Origin: Natronosalvus hydrolyticus
GTDB taxonomy: Archaea; Halobacteriota; Halobacteria; Halobacteriales; Natrialbaceae
Direction: 5' to 3'
Length of the DNA stretch: 64,000 bases
Assembly: GCA_025517525.1 (NCBI GenBank)
Contig: JAOPJZ010000001.1
Span: 248,001-312,000, forward strand
Below, piece by piece: positions 54,827 to 63,424 of the stretch (the stretch's first letter is position 1; every line of letters starts with the position of its first letter). Both the position numbers and the translations under genes were made by a program. The notes beneath the pieces were generated by a model. The model was not told the origin of the DNA and made no database searches. It was given only the letters and a program-made list of their open reading frames with translations.

Positions 54827-55075
54827 ATGGACGCGCTGCTGTCTACCGCAATTCCGGCCCTCGATAGCATCGTTCCCGTCGTGTTCGGCATTCTCCTGGT
54901 CACGCTCGTCGACACGTCGCCGAACCTCCTCGCGAGCGACATCTCGAGTTCGTCATCGACCAGAGCACGATCGCGCTCGACCTCGACGCCGTCAACGCGG
55001 TGATCGTCACGATCTGGGAGACGGCCTACCTCACCGACGTCTCTGAATCCCTCTCCGAGCGGCTCGATCGACGGT
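54827..55075 (+). pseudogene. Decayed membrane-protein fragment
   Basis: Begins MDALLSTAIPALDSIVPVVF with one membrane helix to about 54920. After a frameshift near 54945 it continues HLEFVIDQSTIALDLDAVNA and YLTDVSESLSERLDRRFLQ. The start resembles small permease-like proteins, but only about 80 residues remain. Immediately upstream of the K+ channel gene. Confidence 0.4.
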
Positions 55076-55105
55076 TTCTACAGGGCAGAGTGTCTGAGAG
55101 TAGCC

Positions 55106-56743
55106 ATGGTAACCAGGTGGTCTCGTCGGGCAGTTCAGTACCTCGCGCTGGTCGTCGTGACGACTGCCGTCTTCACCGTCGCGTACAACGTCGGAATGGC
55201 AGTCTGGGAGGATCGGCCCCAGCCCCTGATTCGATCCCTCGAGGTCGTGTTCCAGAGTTTCACGACGACCGGCTACGGGCAGGACGCGCCCTGGGAAACG
55301 GCCCAAATGAACGTGCTGGTGATCGGGATGCAACTGGCCGGGATCGGCCTTATCCTTGCGGCGATCAACGCCTTTGTCGTCCCGTGGTTTCAGACTGCTT
55401 TCGAGACGTCTCCGCCTACGACAGCACCCGAGCTCGAGAACCACGTCATAATCTGTGGATACACTCCCCGAACGGAGTCGTTCGCAACCGAACTCGAGGC
55501 TCGAAACAGGAGTTTCGTCGTCGTCGAGTCAGACCTCGAGTCGGCCAACGAGTTACACGAAGCCGGGTGGCCGGTCGTCCACGACGATCCGGAATCCATC
55601 GATGTCCTCGAGCGAGTGGGGATCGACGAGGCGGCCGCCGTCGTCGCGGACGCGCCGGACGACGTGAACGCGAGTATCGTGCTGTCGGTGAGAGAAGTTG
55701 ACTCAGAGATTCCGGTGATAACGGTCGTCGAAGACGAAGAACTGGGCGAGTATCACCGAATCGCGGGGGCTGACGAAGTATTGTCCCCCCGCCAGCTGGT
55801 CGGCGAGAGTCTCGCGCAACGGGTCCCGACGGCGGTCACGACTGCAGTCGACGAGAGCGCCTCAATCAGCGACGAACTCGAACTGGTTGAGGTTTCGATC
55901 GCTGCCGGGAGTGAATTATGTGACCGCTCTATCGAGGACTGTCGGTTTCCCGACCAATTCGGCGTTAGGGTCGTTGGTGCCTGGATGAACGGCGATCTCG
56001 TCAGCCCGGTCGAACCGGAGTTCGAGATCGATCCCAATACACGGCTCCTCGTCGCTGGCGCTCCGGACGACGTCGACACACTCCGAGCGGAAGCGGCCTC
56101 GAACGTCCGCGAGTTGGCGCGACAGCGGGTGCTGATAGCCGGATACGGCGAGTCCGGCGCGGCGGCCGATACTGCGTTTACCGGAACGAACACAGACGTG
56201 ACCGTCCTCGACGTAGAGGAGAAACCAGGCGTCGACATCGTCGGTGATGCCCGCGAACCGTCGACACTCCGTGAAGCGGGTGTCGAGGACGCCTCTGCAG
56301 TTATCGTCACGGTTGGCGACGACACGACCGCGATCTTTACCACATTGATCGTTCGGGACCTGAACCCGGACGTCGACGTCTTCGTCAGAGCGAACGAGGA
56401 AGCGGACGTAGCAAAACTATACCGCGCTGGGGCAGACGACGTGCAATCGCTGGCAACGGTCAGCGGCCGGATGATGGCTGCCACCGTCTCGGAGGGCGAA
56501 GCGGCGCTCGCGTTCGACAAGCAGATCAGGGTGGTGACAGTTCCTGCCGGCGATCTGGCGGGGCGAACGCCAGCCGACGCCGACGTTGAGCATCAAACCG
56601 GGACGACGCTGCTCGCTGTCGTTCGGGACGGTGAGGCGATCACGGGCGTCGACAGACGAGAGATCGAACTCGAACGCGACGACGAACTCGTCCTTGCCGG
56701 TACTGACGAGAGTATCAGCCAGTTCGAACGTACTTTTGAATAG
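55106..56743 (+). CDS. Potassium channel with two RCK (TrkA) units
   Basis: 545 residues. TM1 (about 9-30), pore loop with TTTGYGQDAP (about 52-60, in place of TVGYGD) and TM2 (about 68-92). Then RCK-N (HVIICGYTPRTESFATELEA), RCK-C (about 205-310), a second RCK-N (RVLIAGYGESGAAAD, DVEEKPGVDIVGDA, VFVRANEEADVAKLYRAGAD) and a second RCK-C. Nucleotide- or Ca2+-gated K+ flux is the expected role. Haloarchaea depend on high internal K+. ATG start; its GC pattern is normal. Confidence 0.87.
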   Translation: MVTRWSRRAVQYLALVVVTTAVFTVAYNVGMAVWEDRPQPLIRSLEVVFQSFTTTGYGQDAPWETAQMNVLVIGMQLAGIGLILAAINAFVVPWFQTAFETSPPTTAPELENHVIICGYTPRTESFATELEARNRSFVVVESDLESANELHEAGWPVVHDDPESIDVLERVGIDEAAAVVADAPDDVNASIVLSVREVDSEIPVITVVEDEELGEYHRIAGADEVLSPRQLVGESLAQRVPTAVTTAVDESASISDELELVEVSIAAGSELCDRSIEDCRFPDQFGVRVVGAWMNGDLVSPVEPEFEIDPNTRLLVAGAPDDVDTLRAEAASNVRELARQRVLIAGYGESGAAADTAFTGTNTDVTVLDVEEKPGVDIVGDAREPSTLREAGVEDASAVIVTVGDDTTAIFTTLIVRDLNPDVDVFVRANEEADVAKLYRAGADDVQSLATVSGRMMAATVSEGEAALAFDKQIRVVTVPAGDLAGRTPADADVEHQTGTTLLAVVRDGEAITGVDRREIELERDDELVLAGTDESISQFERTFE

Positions 56744-56852
56744 TCACGCGTCTTCGCATGGATAGATCGATCGGATTCTGGCGGACACACTCGTCTCACG
56801 TCGTCCGACGCACCCACATCACGGTGTTCTCGTGAAACGCTCGATTACGGCG

Positions 56853-57343
56853 TCACGACGATGACGTCTCCCCATCGCTCAGTCGCTCGTGCAGTTGGTT
56901 GGCGAGTTCTTCGTCGATCACTTCCAGCCGATCGAGAAGCTCGGTCCCGGCATCGTCGACCGGTCGTGACTCTACTTCCGACTCGATTCGATCAAGGACC
57001 TCATTCGTAACGATACTGTCTTTCTCAAAATCGGCTGCAGGTCAAACTTCCTCCGCTCTCGGTCGGGATTTGCGCTTCGACCTCAGCGAGCGCTTCCTCC
57101 TCCCACTGTACTTCGACTTCGTCGGCGACGGCTTTTCTAGGCCAACCCTTCCTCGAGAATCCGTTCGTAGACGGTCATGTTCTCCCACACGCGAAGGAAG
57201 TAGCCGAGCACCAGCCCACCCTGGAAAGCGATGATCCGGGTCCATGCCGACGAACAGAAGGGAGCTGAATCCGAGAACACAAACGCTGCCCTATAGACCA
57301 GATCGAAGTAATACTGCGTCTGTCGTCCGGGGACCCGAATCAT
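56853..57343 (-). pseudogene. Decayed membrane-protein gene, unidentified
   Basis: Minus strand in three frames: IAFQGGLVLGYFLRVWENMT and VYERILEEGLA (stop), then KAVADEVEVQWEEEALAEVE, then FEKDSIVTNEVLDRIESEVE and LEVIDEELANQLHERLSDGE with a stop at 56853. One membrane segment and a charged helical tail. At least two frameshifts. Family unknown. Confidence 0.45.
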
Positions 57344-57370
57344 AGCCCAGGAGTACCCGAGCGAGTCAGT

Positions 57371-57456
57371 CTATAGTAGACAGTGAAACGGTTTACACAC
57401 CTAACGCGACGGCGTCTTGCGATAGGATGTGCAATGACTTTCACTGGCTACTATAG
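57371..57456. mobile_element. 86-bp MITE-like element, copy 2
   Basis: CTATAGTAGACAGTGAAA (57371-57388) pairs with TTTCACTGGCTACTATAG (57439-57456), one mismatch. Same length as the element at 2893-2978 and about 75-85 percent identical to it. Non-coding. It lies between two pseudogenes. Confidence 0.75.
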
Positions 57457-57601
57457 CGTTTCGATAGGCTGCTACGGATTTCTGTAACGATTTACCGGCG
57501 TAACCGCCGCTCGGGTCGCCTTTATCGTGGAAATGACTTACAGCAGTCCGTATGAACCCATATCGGCACCTGTTTTTTGTCGTTCCCCGCGACCGATCGG
57601 T

Positions 57602-57883
57602 ATGGCGCTGGACGAACTCGCGATCACCATGGGGAAACTCGGTGCGGGTGAGTGAACCCTCCGACTGGACGACGATGAAACGATCGACGTCACCCTCGAC
57701 GAGGTAGAAGTCAGCGAGGAGCACGGCTTCTCCGCCGAGGGTCGCGACGAAGACGCGGCGATGCTCTACGAACTCACGACCGGCAAACGACCCGGCGGGC
57801 CGATTCGCTTGCGCGGGCGTCCCCTCCGCGCTGACGAGTGGGAGACGGTCGGCGAGGTCGTGGACGCAACGAAGCACGGCTGA
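57602..57883 (+). pseudogene. Small acidic protein gene with a nonsense codon
   Basis: MALDELAITMGKLGAGE is followed by TGA and then, in the same frame, TLRLDDDETIDVTLDEVEVS, EHGFSAEGRDEDA, YELTTGKRPGGPIRL and a proper stop, 93 residues in all. The stop replaces one codon (TGG is a one-base change). Haloarchaeal proteins of this layout are common but uncharacterised. All else in the frame is intact. Confidence 0.6.
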
Positions 57884-58357
57884 GAGACCGTTCGGGGACG
57901 GGCGTCGCGGCCAGTCGTCGGACGGCCGGACCCGAGAGAACGAGCGGCGCGTCAGCCGTCCCGGCGCAGATCCGTACCGAGGGAGTACAGCACGTCGAAA
58001 ACGCCCGGAACGGTGACGTCGTCGAACTGTTCACAACCCTCGGACGGATCGAACCGGCCAACCACCGACCGATCGTCGAGGAAGCGCAACTCAGCGAACG
58101 CTCACGGAGGGCGACTACGAGGAGTTCCTCCGCTGGGTGACCCACACCGACCTGATCGATGAAAGTCGACGGGACCGGGAAGTTCCATCTGGGTGAACGC
58201 CGCGGCCGAGAAGTGACCAGTCGAGAGCGGGGCGGCGTCGACGTCGAACCCGAGAACTGCGACCCCGAACGGCGGGGTGCGACGTGGATCGGTCGCGCCC
58301 GATCGGGTTTCACATCCGGTCGATCGCGAGACGTTGGCGGCTCCGCGAAAGACGGGA
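57884..58357. other. Relic coding DNA upstream of dph6's 3' end
   Basis: 474 bp. In two plus-strand frames one reads TEGVQHVENARNGDVVELFT, TLGRIEPANHRPIVEEAQLS and then TLTEGDYEEFLRWVTHTDLI before a stop near 58160. This looks like the remains of a small helical protein with one frameshift, unidentified. From 58165 on I see nothing. Confidence 0.35.
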
Positions 58358-59131
58358 CTACTCGGACTCGTGATTCCACTGGCGAGCGGCCGCCGGCGCG
58401 TCGAGCCACGCGTTCGCGATCCGCAACCGACCCCAGGTTCCGTGCCACTCGCGCCGGAACGCGACGACGATCGGACAGGCCATATGCGGTCCGTCGGTGA
58501 CGATCGTTTCGTACTCGCCACCCTCGCCCAGGAGGTGGACGTCGCTCTCGCGGTTCAGTTCCACCAGATCGGAGAGGGCGTCGCGATCCAATCGGCGGCC
58601 GAGCCAGGACTCGTCGAATCCGGGCGCCGTCACCTGGAGGATCCGAATTTCGAGCCCCCCGTCGATCATCCGCTTCGCGAGTTCGCGCGGTGGCGCCCGC
58701 CACAGCGGCGCATGGACGTCGCAGCCGACGCGATCGCACGTCGCTCGGACGCCCGCGGCACGGTGTTCGTCCGCGACGGTACCGACGACGACGCCGGCCA
58801 CGCCGCCGTCGAGGTCGGCGTCCAGCGATCGCAGGGTGGGTTCGAGGGGTTCGATCTCGGCGTCTTCCGGTCCGATCGAATCGACCCCGATGTCGGGCGG
58901 TTCGACGTCGACGGCCGGGAGGCCGGCGTCCACGAGCGGAATCCCGATGCTCCGCGCGGCGAGTCGAATCACGGGCGTTCCGGGTGCGTGGTACGACGAC
59001 GAGGGCGTTGGCGGATGAACGAGTACCAGTCGTCGGACGTCGAGACCGCTCTCCAGGGCGCGGTGGAGCGCCCACGAGGACTCCTTGCCGCCCGAGAAGA
59101 GGGCGATCCACCCGCCGTCGCGGTCGGCCAT
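58358..59131 (-). CDS. dph6: Diphthine-ammonia ligase (Dph6 family)
   Basis: 257 residues. ATP pyrophosphatase PP-loop ALFSGGKESSWALHRAL, GTVADEHRAAGVRATCDRVG, APLWR, LGEGGEYETIVTDGP. It completes diphthamide on elongation factor 2 by amidating diphthine. ATG 59131 precedes the PP-loop by 12 residues, as usual. It is followed on the same strand, upstream, by the lone L12 gene, giving two translation-related genes in the island. Confidence 0.9.
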   Translation of the reverse strand: MADRDGGWIALFSGGKESSWALHRALESGLDVRRLVLVHPPTPSSSYHAPGTPVIRLAARSIGIPLVDAGLPAVDVEPPDIGVDSIGPEDAEIEPLEPTLRSLDADLDGGVAGVVVGTVADEHRAAGVRATCDRVGCDVHAPLWRAPPRELAKRMIDGGLEIRILQVTAPGFDESWLGRRLDRDALSDLVELNRESDVHLLGEGGEYETIVTDGPHMACPIVVAFRREWHGTWGRLRIANAWLDAPAAARQWNHESE

Positions 59132-59307
59132 GGATGCCCTACGCCGTCGGTCGATAAACCCCTGTGGTCCGATCCAGCCGATCACCGAACGAATTCGACC
59201 GAAAAGCAAGGGGCGCCGTCGGTTCCTCGCCCGGTTCGACGACGCTGGAGATCGGACCACGACGGCGCCGCGCCCAGGCGACCGTCGACGTGCTACCGCC
59301 GGATCCG

Positions 59308-59625
59308 TCAGCCGAACAGTTCGCCCAGGCCTTCGCCGGTCGCCCCCTCGTCTTCGTCCTCCTCTTCCTCTTCGGGCTCTTCCGCCGCTTCCTCGGGTGC
59401 TTCCTCCGGTTCAGCTTCCTCGGCCGGCGTCGCGGTTGCCGGGGCGCCGACGGCCGCTTCCGCGACGGCCTCGTCGATGTCGACGTCTTCGAGCGTGGCG
59501 ACGAGGGCCTTCACGCGGGATTCGTCGACGTCCGTACCGGCGGCTTCGAGGACGTTGGTGACGCTCTCTTCGGTGATATCTCGATCGGCCTCGTGCAGGA
59601 TGAGGGCTGCGTAGACGTATTCCAT
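59308..59625 (-). CDS. Ribosomal protein L12 (P1) paralogue, stand-alone
   Basis: 105 residues. N-terminal dimer/L10-binding helices [40 protein letters not shown], an Ala/Glu/Pro hinge and the conserved tail GEGLGELFG. Haloarchaeal rpl12 normally lies in the rpl11-rpl1-rpl10-rpl12 operon; here it is alone in an accessory island, and the sequence differs from the usual halophile L12 (for example [11 protein letters not shown]). Whether the genome has a second, standard copy must be checked. Confidence 0.85.
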   Translation of the reverse strand: MEYVYAALILHEADRDITEESVTNVLEAAGTDVDESRVKALVATLEDVDIDEAVAEAAVGAPATATPAEEAEPEEAPEEAAEEPEEEEEDEDEGATGEGLGELFG

Positions 59626-59816
59626 GTTGATCACCGATCCTGGATCGGACGGGCCGATCCGTCCGGCCCGATCGCTCGATCCGGAATCGGGACTCGTACG
59701 CCGCCGAGTGATAAGACGCTTCGCCCTACGGCGGACCCGTCGGACGGCCGAACGACCGTCTGGAACGGAGAACGACGACCACCCTTGAAGAGACTGGCCG
59801 TCCTCCGTCGACACGC

Positions 59817-60011
59817 ATGTCCGCCGATCTACCGACGCGGGACGAACTCGTACAGGGGATGACCGTGGAGATCGAACAGGAGAACGGCGATCGGATCCTC
59901 GGCGAAGTCGGCGCCATCCTCTCGGACGAGCGCACTCATCCCGAGGGAATCCTCGTCAAACTCAAGTCGGGCGCTCAGGGGCGCGTCAAGCGGATCGGAC
60001 CCGAGATCTGA
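59817..60011 (+). CDS. YwbE-family protein (DUF2196)
   Basis: 64 residues. [40 protein letters not shown] and [10 protein letters not shown] cover the whole YwbE family, an SH3-like barrel of unknown role that may bind nucleic acid. Divergent from rpl12 with a 191-bp shared region. Confidence 0.85.
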   Translation: MSADLPTRDELVQGMTVEIEQENGDRILGEVGAILSDERTHPEGILVKLKSGAQGRVKRIGPEI

Positions 60012-60034
60012 TCGGCTCTCAAACCGCGGCGTCG

Positions 60035-60803
60035 CTACTCTTCGATCTCGAACAGGTCGTCGTATCCGGCGGAGAGTTGCGCGAACGTTCGATCGAGTTC
60101 CCGGGACGGAACGACGTCGACGAACACGTCACCGACGACGGAGGCGGCGTCCCGGACCGCCCCCTCGGAGCACTCTGTCTGGCGCGCGACCCGGGCGACG
60201 AACTCGTCGGCCGAAAACGACGCGGCGTCGGGTGACTCCCGATCGACGACCCACGCTTCGGCGTCTCCCTCAAGGTACCGCGAGAGGTCCTCGGCCTCGC
60301 CCCTGGAGAGGCGCTCGCCCAGCGTCTCGAGGAGCGTGCGGGTCAGCTCCCGGGGCGTCGACGTCGGAGTCGAACGTTCCCCGCTTGGCGACGAGGTCGG
60401 CGAACGGCTGTCCGACGGTCTCCGGTTCGACGTCGAAGACGTGATCGTAGTTCGGCGGTAGTTGCGCCCGTGCGTTCTCGATCTCGACCTCGCCGATGCG
60501 CCCGGCGAGGACCGACAGGACCACCCGAACATCCCGCTCGACGTCGCGGTCCGCGAGTTCGGCCCCGTCGCGCACCCGTTCGAGAAACTCCTCGTAGGGC
60601 ATTGGGTCCGGCTTCTCTGGCGACGCGGCGACGAGTTCCTCCGAGAGCGGTCGTGGGAGGGGCGCCGCGACGTCCCGAGCCTGTCCCGCGGAGAGGCACC
60701 GTCCCAGGTTCCGGAGCGTCGTGCGAATCACCGACTCCGCCCCCTCGGGGGATGCGAAGTCACACGATCGATACACCTGATCGACGATGTCGGATTCAGT
60801 CAT
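60035..60803 (-). pseudogene. Tandem DUF2267 protein with a frameshift
   Basis: Minus strand. Frame 1 from ATG 60803 (MTESDIVDQVYRSCDFASPE) covers one DUF2267 repeat through QLPPNYDHVFDVE and QPFADLVAKRGTF. The second repeat (PRELTRTLLETLGERLSRGE, FSADEFVARVARQTECSEGA, RELDRTFAQLSAGYDDLFEI) lies in the next frame and ends at 60035. The join needs one base near 60360. Both halves are well conserved, so this is a recent break or a sequencing error. Confidence 0.75.
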
Positions 60804-60924
60804 AGCGAATCTCGGGATGGTGGGAACGACCTGTCTCCGTTCCGATCGACGGCCCGCTCCCGCGTGCTCCCGCACTCGCCCATTCGAGAAGGAGCGAGGA
60901 AAAAACCAGGGGACCCGGTTACTC

Positions 60925-61938
60925 CTAGTCGTCGACCGGGCCGAGTTCCCCGTGGAGGTCCGCGAAGAGCCCCGCCTCGCTGTCCGCGACGTTGCCGATG
61001 AGGGTCGCGGCTTCCTCGTAGAGCGCCGGTTGGGGGTCATCGTGCTCCAGGATCTCCTCCAGGCGCTCTGCGACGGTGTTCCACTGCGATCCGGTAGCGT
61101 CCATGCGATCGGCGAGCGACGGCGGCAGATCGGTTCGCTGGCCGAGTTCCGCGAGCGACTCGGCGAAGAGGCCGCGGTAAGCCGTGCCGTCGCCGTGCTC
61201 GTCGATGCTCCGACGAGCGATGCGCACGGGCCTGGCCGGCTCCGGTAGCTCCGGCCACCTGCCGACGTAGTCGCCGAACGAGCGGATCGCGGGCAGTCCC
61301 TCCTCGCCCGGGCCGCGTGCGTCGCGCTTCACGGCGAGCGGGTCGACCACGTACGTCGCCGCCTGTCGCAGGCCGGCGGCGACCGCGTCGGTCTCGTCCT
61401 CGGTCCGCGCCGCGCGGGTCACGACGAGCGACTCGTTCTCGAGTCGACCGAACGTCTCGTGCGACCATGCCGCCTCGAGCGTCGATCGGGAGACCTCCTG
61501 TGGCTCCTCCATCGCGGCATCCGAGAGCAGCGCCGTCTCGTCGTCATACCCGATCAACACGGTGACGTGGGGCGGGACGTGGGCTGGGTCCTCAGGCAGG
61601 TAGTCGATCGACGCCGGGTCGAGGAACAGGATCACCGGATCGTTCTCGTCAACGTGGTCGGTGACGGTCTCCCAGGCCGTTTCGATGTCGTCGCCCGCGC
61701 GGTGCAGGTGCGGAACCCCGAGCCGTTCGAAGAACGCCCGTTCCAGCCATGTCGGACTGGCCCGGAACGTGACCCAGGGCTCGTGCGGGTGTTCGTAGAG
61801 GACGAACGCCGGACCGCCGCCGACGCCGAAGCACGTCGCCTCGCTGTAGTTCCACCCGTAGTGCGCCGTGACGTTTCGCAGTGCCGACGCCCCACAGTGC
61901 ACGCCTGACTGGTGTACGTATCCGTCGACGAGTTCCAT
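60925..61938 (-). CDS. BtrH-N-domain protein (papain-like fold, acyl-transfer type)
   Basis: 337 residues. The Cys in HQSGVHCGASALRNVTAHYG is the expected nucleophile, and the first 150 residues (CFGVGGGPAFVLYEHP, DPVILFLDPASIDY, HVTVLIGYDDETALLSDA) match BtrH/DUF4872 proteins, which resemble papain-like enzymes and transfer acyl groups in antibiotic synthesis. The C-terminal half is helical and unassigned. No antibiotic genes are close. Substrate unknown. Confidence 0.75.
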   Translation of the reverse strand: MELVDGYVHQSGVHCGASALRNVTAHYGWNYSEATCFGVGGGPAFVLYEHPHEPWVTFRASPTWLERAFFERLGVPHLHRAGDDIETAWETVTDHVDENDPVILFLDPASIDYLPEDPAHVPPHVTVLIGYDDETALLSDAAMEEPQEVSRSTLEAAWSHETFGRLENESLVVTRAARTEDETDAVAAGLRQAATYVVDPLAVKRDARGPGEEGLPAIRSFGDYVGRWPELPEPARPVRIARRSIDEHGDGTAYRGLFAESLAELGQRTDLPPSLADRMDATGSQWNTVAERLEEILEHDDPQPALYEEAATLIGNVADSEAGLFADLHGELGPVDD

Positions 61939-62054
61939 ACGGAACGTACGATAGACGGGCCAATAATACCCTCTGTGTTACCATCCCACAGATCGTGATC
62001 CGATCGTCGCGCCGACCGGGATCAGCCGTCAAGGTCGGCCGAGTCCGGCCGTGA

Positions 62055-62671
62055 TCACTCCTCGAGCAGCCAGCCGAACCGCTTCTCCCAAAACTCCTCG
62101 CTCGGGGATTTCGTGCTCCGGCCGTAGGTCTTCTCGTCGCGGATCTGGCGCTCGAGGACCTCCCAGGCCTCGTTGAGCGCGTAGCTCGTGCCGTCCCGTT
62201 CGCCGGAGGCGACGTACAGCCCGCGATTGGTGTGGAGGCGAACGCGCGTGAGCAAGAGCGGAACGCCGCGGCATTTCTCGCCGTAGGACATGTCGTCGAC
62301 GAGGTCCGGTGCCGTAGACCTGCATGTCCTGGTTGCCGCCGGCCTCCCACGTGAGCACGTCGAGGATGTCGGTCTTCGTGACGACCAGCGACGACGTGCC
62401 GATCTCGAACATAGCCGAGACGGCCTCGTCGAGGGTTTCCTTCGGGTAGATCCGACGGACGGGCGAAACCATGACGTCCCGGAGGCAGATCCAGCATGTA
62501 TTCGGTTTCGCTCTTGCGGGCGCTGAACCCGCCCCAACGCGCCCGAGCGGTACTGCTGTAGATTTCGCTCCCGTACGGTCCGTTCCGCCCGCGTCGTCGC
62601 TCTGGCTCTGCACCTCTGCTCGGACCGTGAGGTCGGTCACGTCGTAGAGGCTGAGGATGCCGACGTCTCGA
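62055..62671 (-). pseudogene. CBS-domain protein with hibernation-factor-like tail, broken
   Basis: Minus strand, several frames: VTDLTVRAEVQSQSDDAGG, then SEIYSSTARARWGGFSARKS, then LRDVMVSPVRRIYPKETLDE, AVSAMFEIGTSSLVVTKTDI, then GVPLLLTRVRLHTNRGLYVA, SGERDGTSYALNEAWEVLER and a stop at 62055. The last part has the strand-strand-helix pattern of S30AE (HPF) domains. At least three frameshifts and one internal deletion. Rv2626c (CBS) and an HPF-like protein are DosR members. Confidence 0.55.
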
Positions 62672-63310
62672 TCACGTCTCGAGGTACGTCATCGCTTCCT
62701 CGTCGGTCACCTGTTCGAAGTTCTCGTAGAACTGGCCGACGCCCCTGAAGGCAGCCGGCGTCTCGAGGCAGACGACCTCGTCGATCTCGTCGGCCAGTTC
62801 GTCGATCGTATCGGGCGGTCCGACCGGCACTGCCAGGACGAGGCGATCGGCGTCCTCCCCTTTGAGCTTCTCGAGGCAAGCTCTGACGGTCGACCCCGTC
62901 GCCACGCCGTCGTCAACGACGACGACGGTGTTGCCGGTCAGATCGGGCTCCAATCGGCCGCCCCGGTAGCGGTCGGCCTTTCGGCGGGCGTTCGCCGCCT
63001 CCTCCTCGCGCTGTCGCTCGAAGTACTCTTCGTCGCTGCCCGTCCCATGGAACGCCTGCTCGTTGCGCCAGACGCTTCCGTCGCTCGCGACAGCGCCGAT
63101 CGCGTACTCCGGATTGCCCGGGGCGCCGATCTTCTTCGCGACGACGACGTCGAGCGGCGCGTCGAGGGCGTCGGCGACCGCGCGACCGAGGGGCAGGCCG
63201 CCCCGCGGAATCGCCAGCACGATGTCCGCGTCGATTTCCCGCTTCGAGAGCGCCTTCGCGAGTCGCTCTCCAGCCTCCGTTCTGTCCGTGAATCGACGGG
63301 CTGTCTCCAT
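62672..63310 (-). CDS. Phosphoribosyltransferase
   Basis: 212 residues. ALSKREIDADIVLAIPRGGL, DVVVAKKIGAPGNPEYAIGA and the PRPP loop VVVVDDGVATGST define the family. Proteins of this type (Rv0571c) are fused to a dienelactone-hydrolase domain; here the hydrolase is a separate, divergent gene 115 bp away. Substrate unknown. ATG 63310 gives METARRFTDRTEAG. Confidence 0.87.
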   Translation of the reverse strand: METARRFTDRTEAGERLAKALSKREIDADIVLAIPRGGLPLGRAVADALDAPLDVVVAKKIGAPGNPEYAIGAVASDGSVWRNEQAFHGTGSDEEYFERQREEEAANARRKADRYRGGRLEPDLTGNTVVVVDDGVATGSTVRACLEKLKGEDADRLVLAVPVGPPDTIDELADEIDEVVCLETPAAFRGVGQFYENFEQVTDEEAMTYLET

Positions 63311-63424
63311 GGTTCTCTGGGCAAAGAACGCGACGGATACACATAATACGCGGGTGGTGCCGTCGGGCTCGATGGTCCGAAACACCCCAATCAAATAAAG
63401 ACCGTCGGCGGTGTCGGATCGAAC

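Noticed and set aside
57774..59111. 445-residue Arg-rich open frame on the minus strand
   Set aside because: Out-of-frame shadow across dph6 and relic DNA; very Arg-rich, unlike real haloarchaeal proteins.
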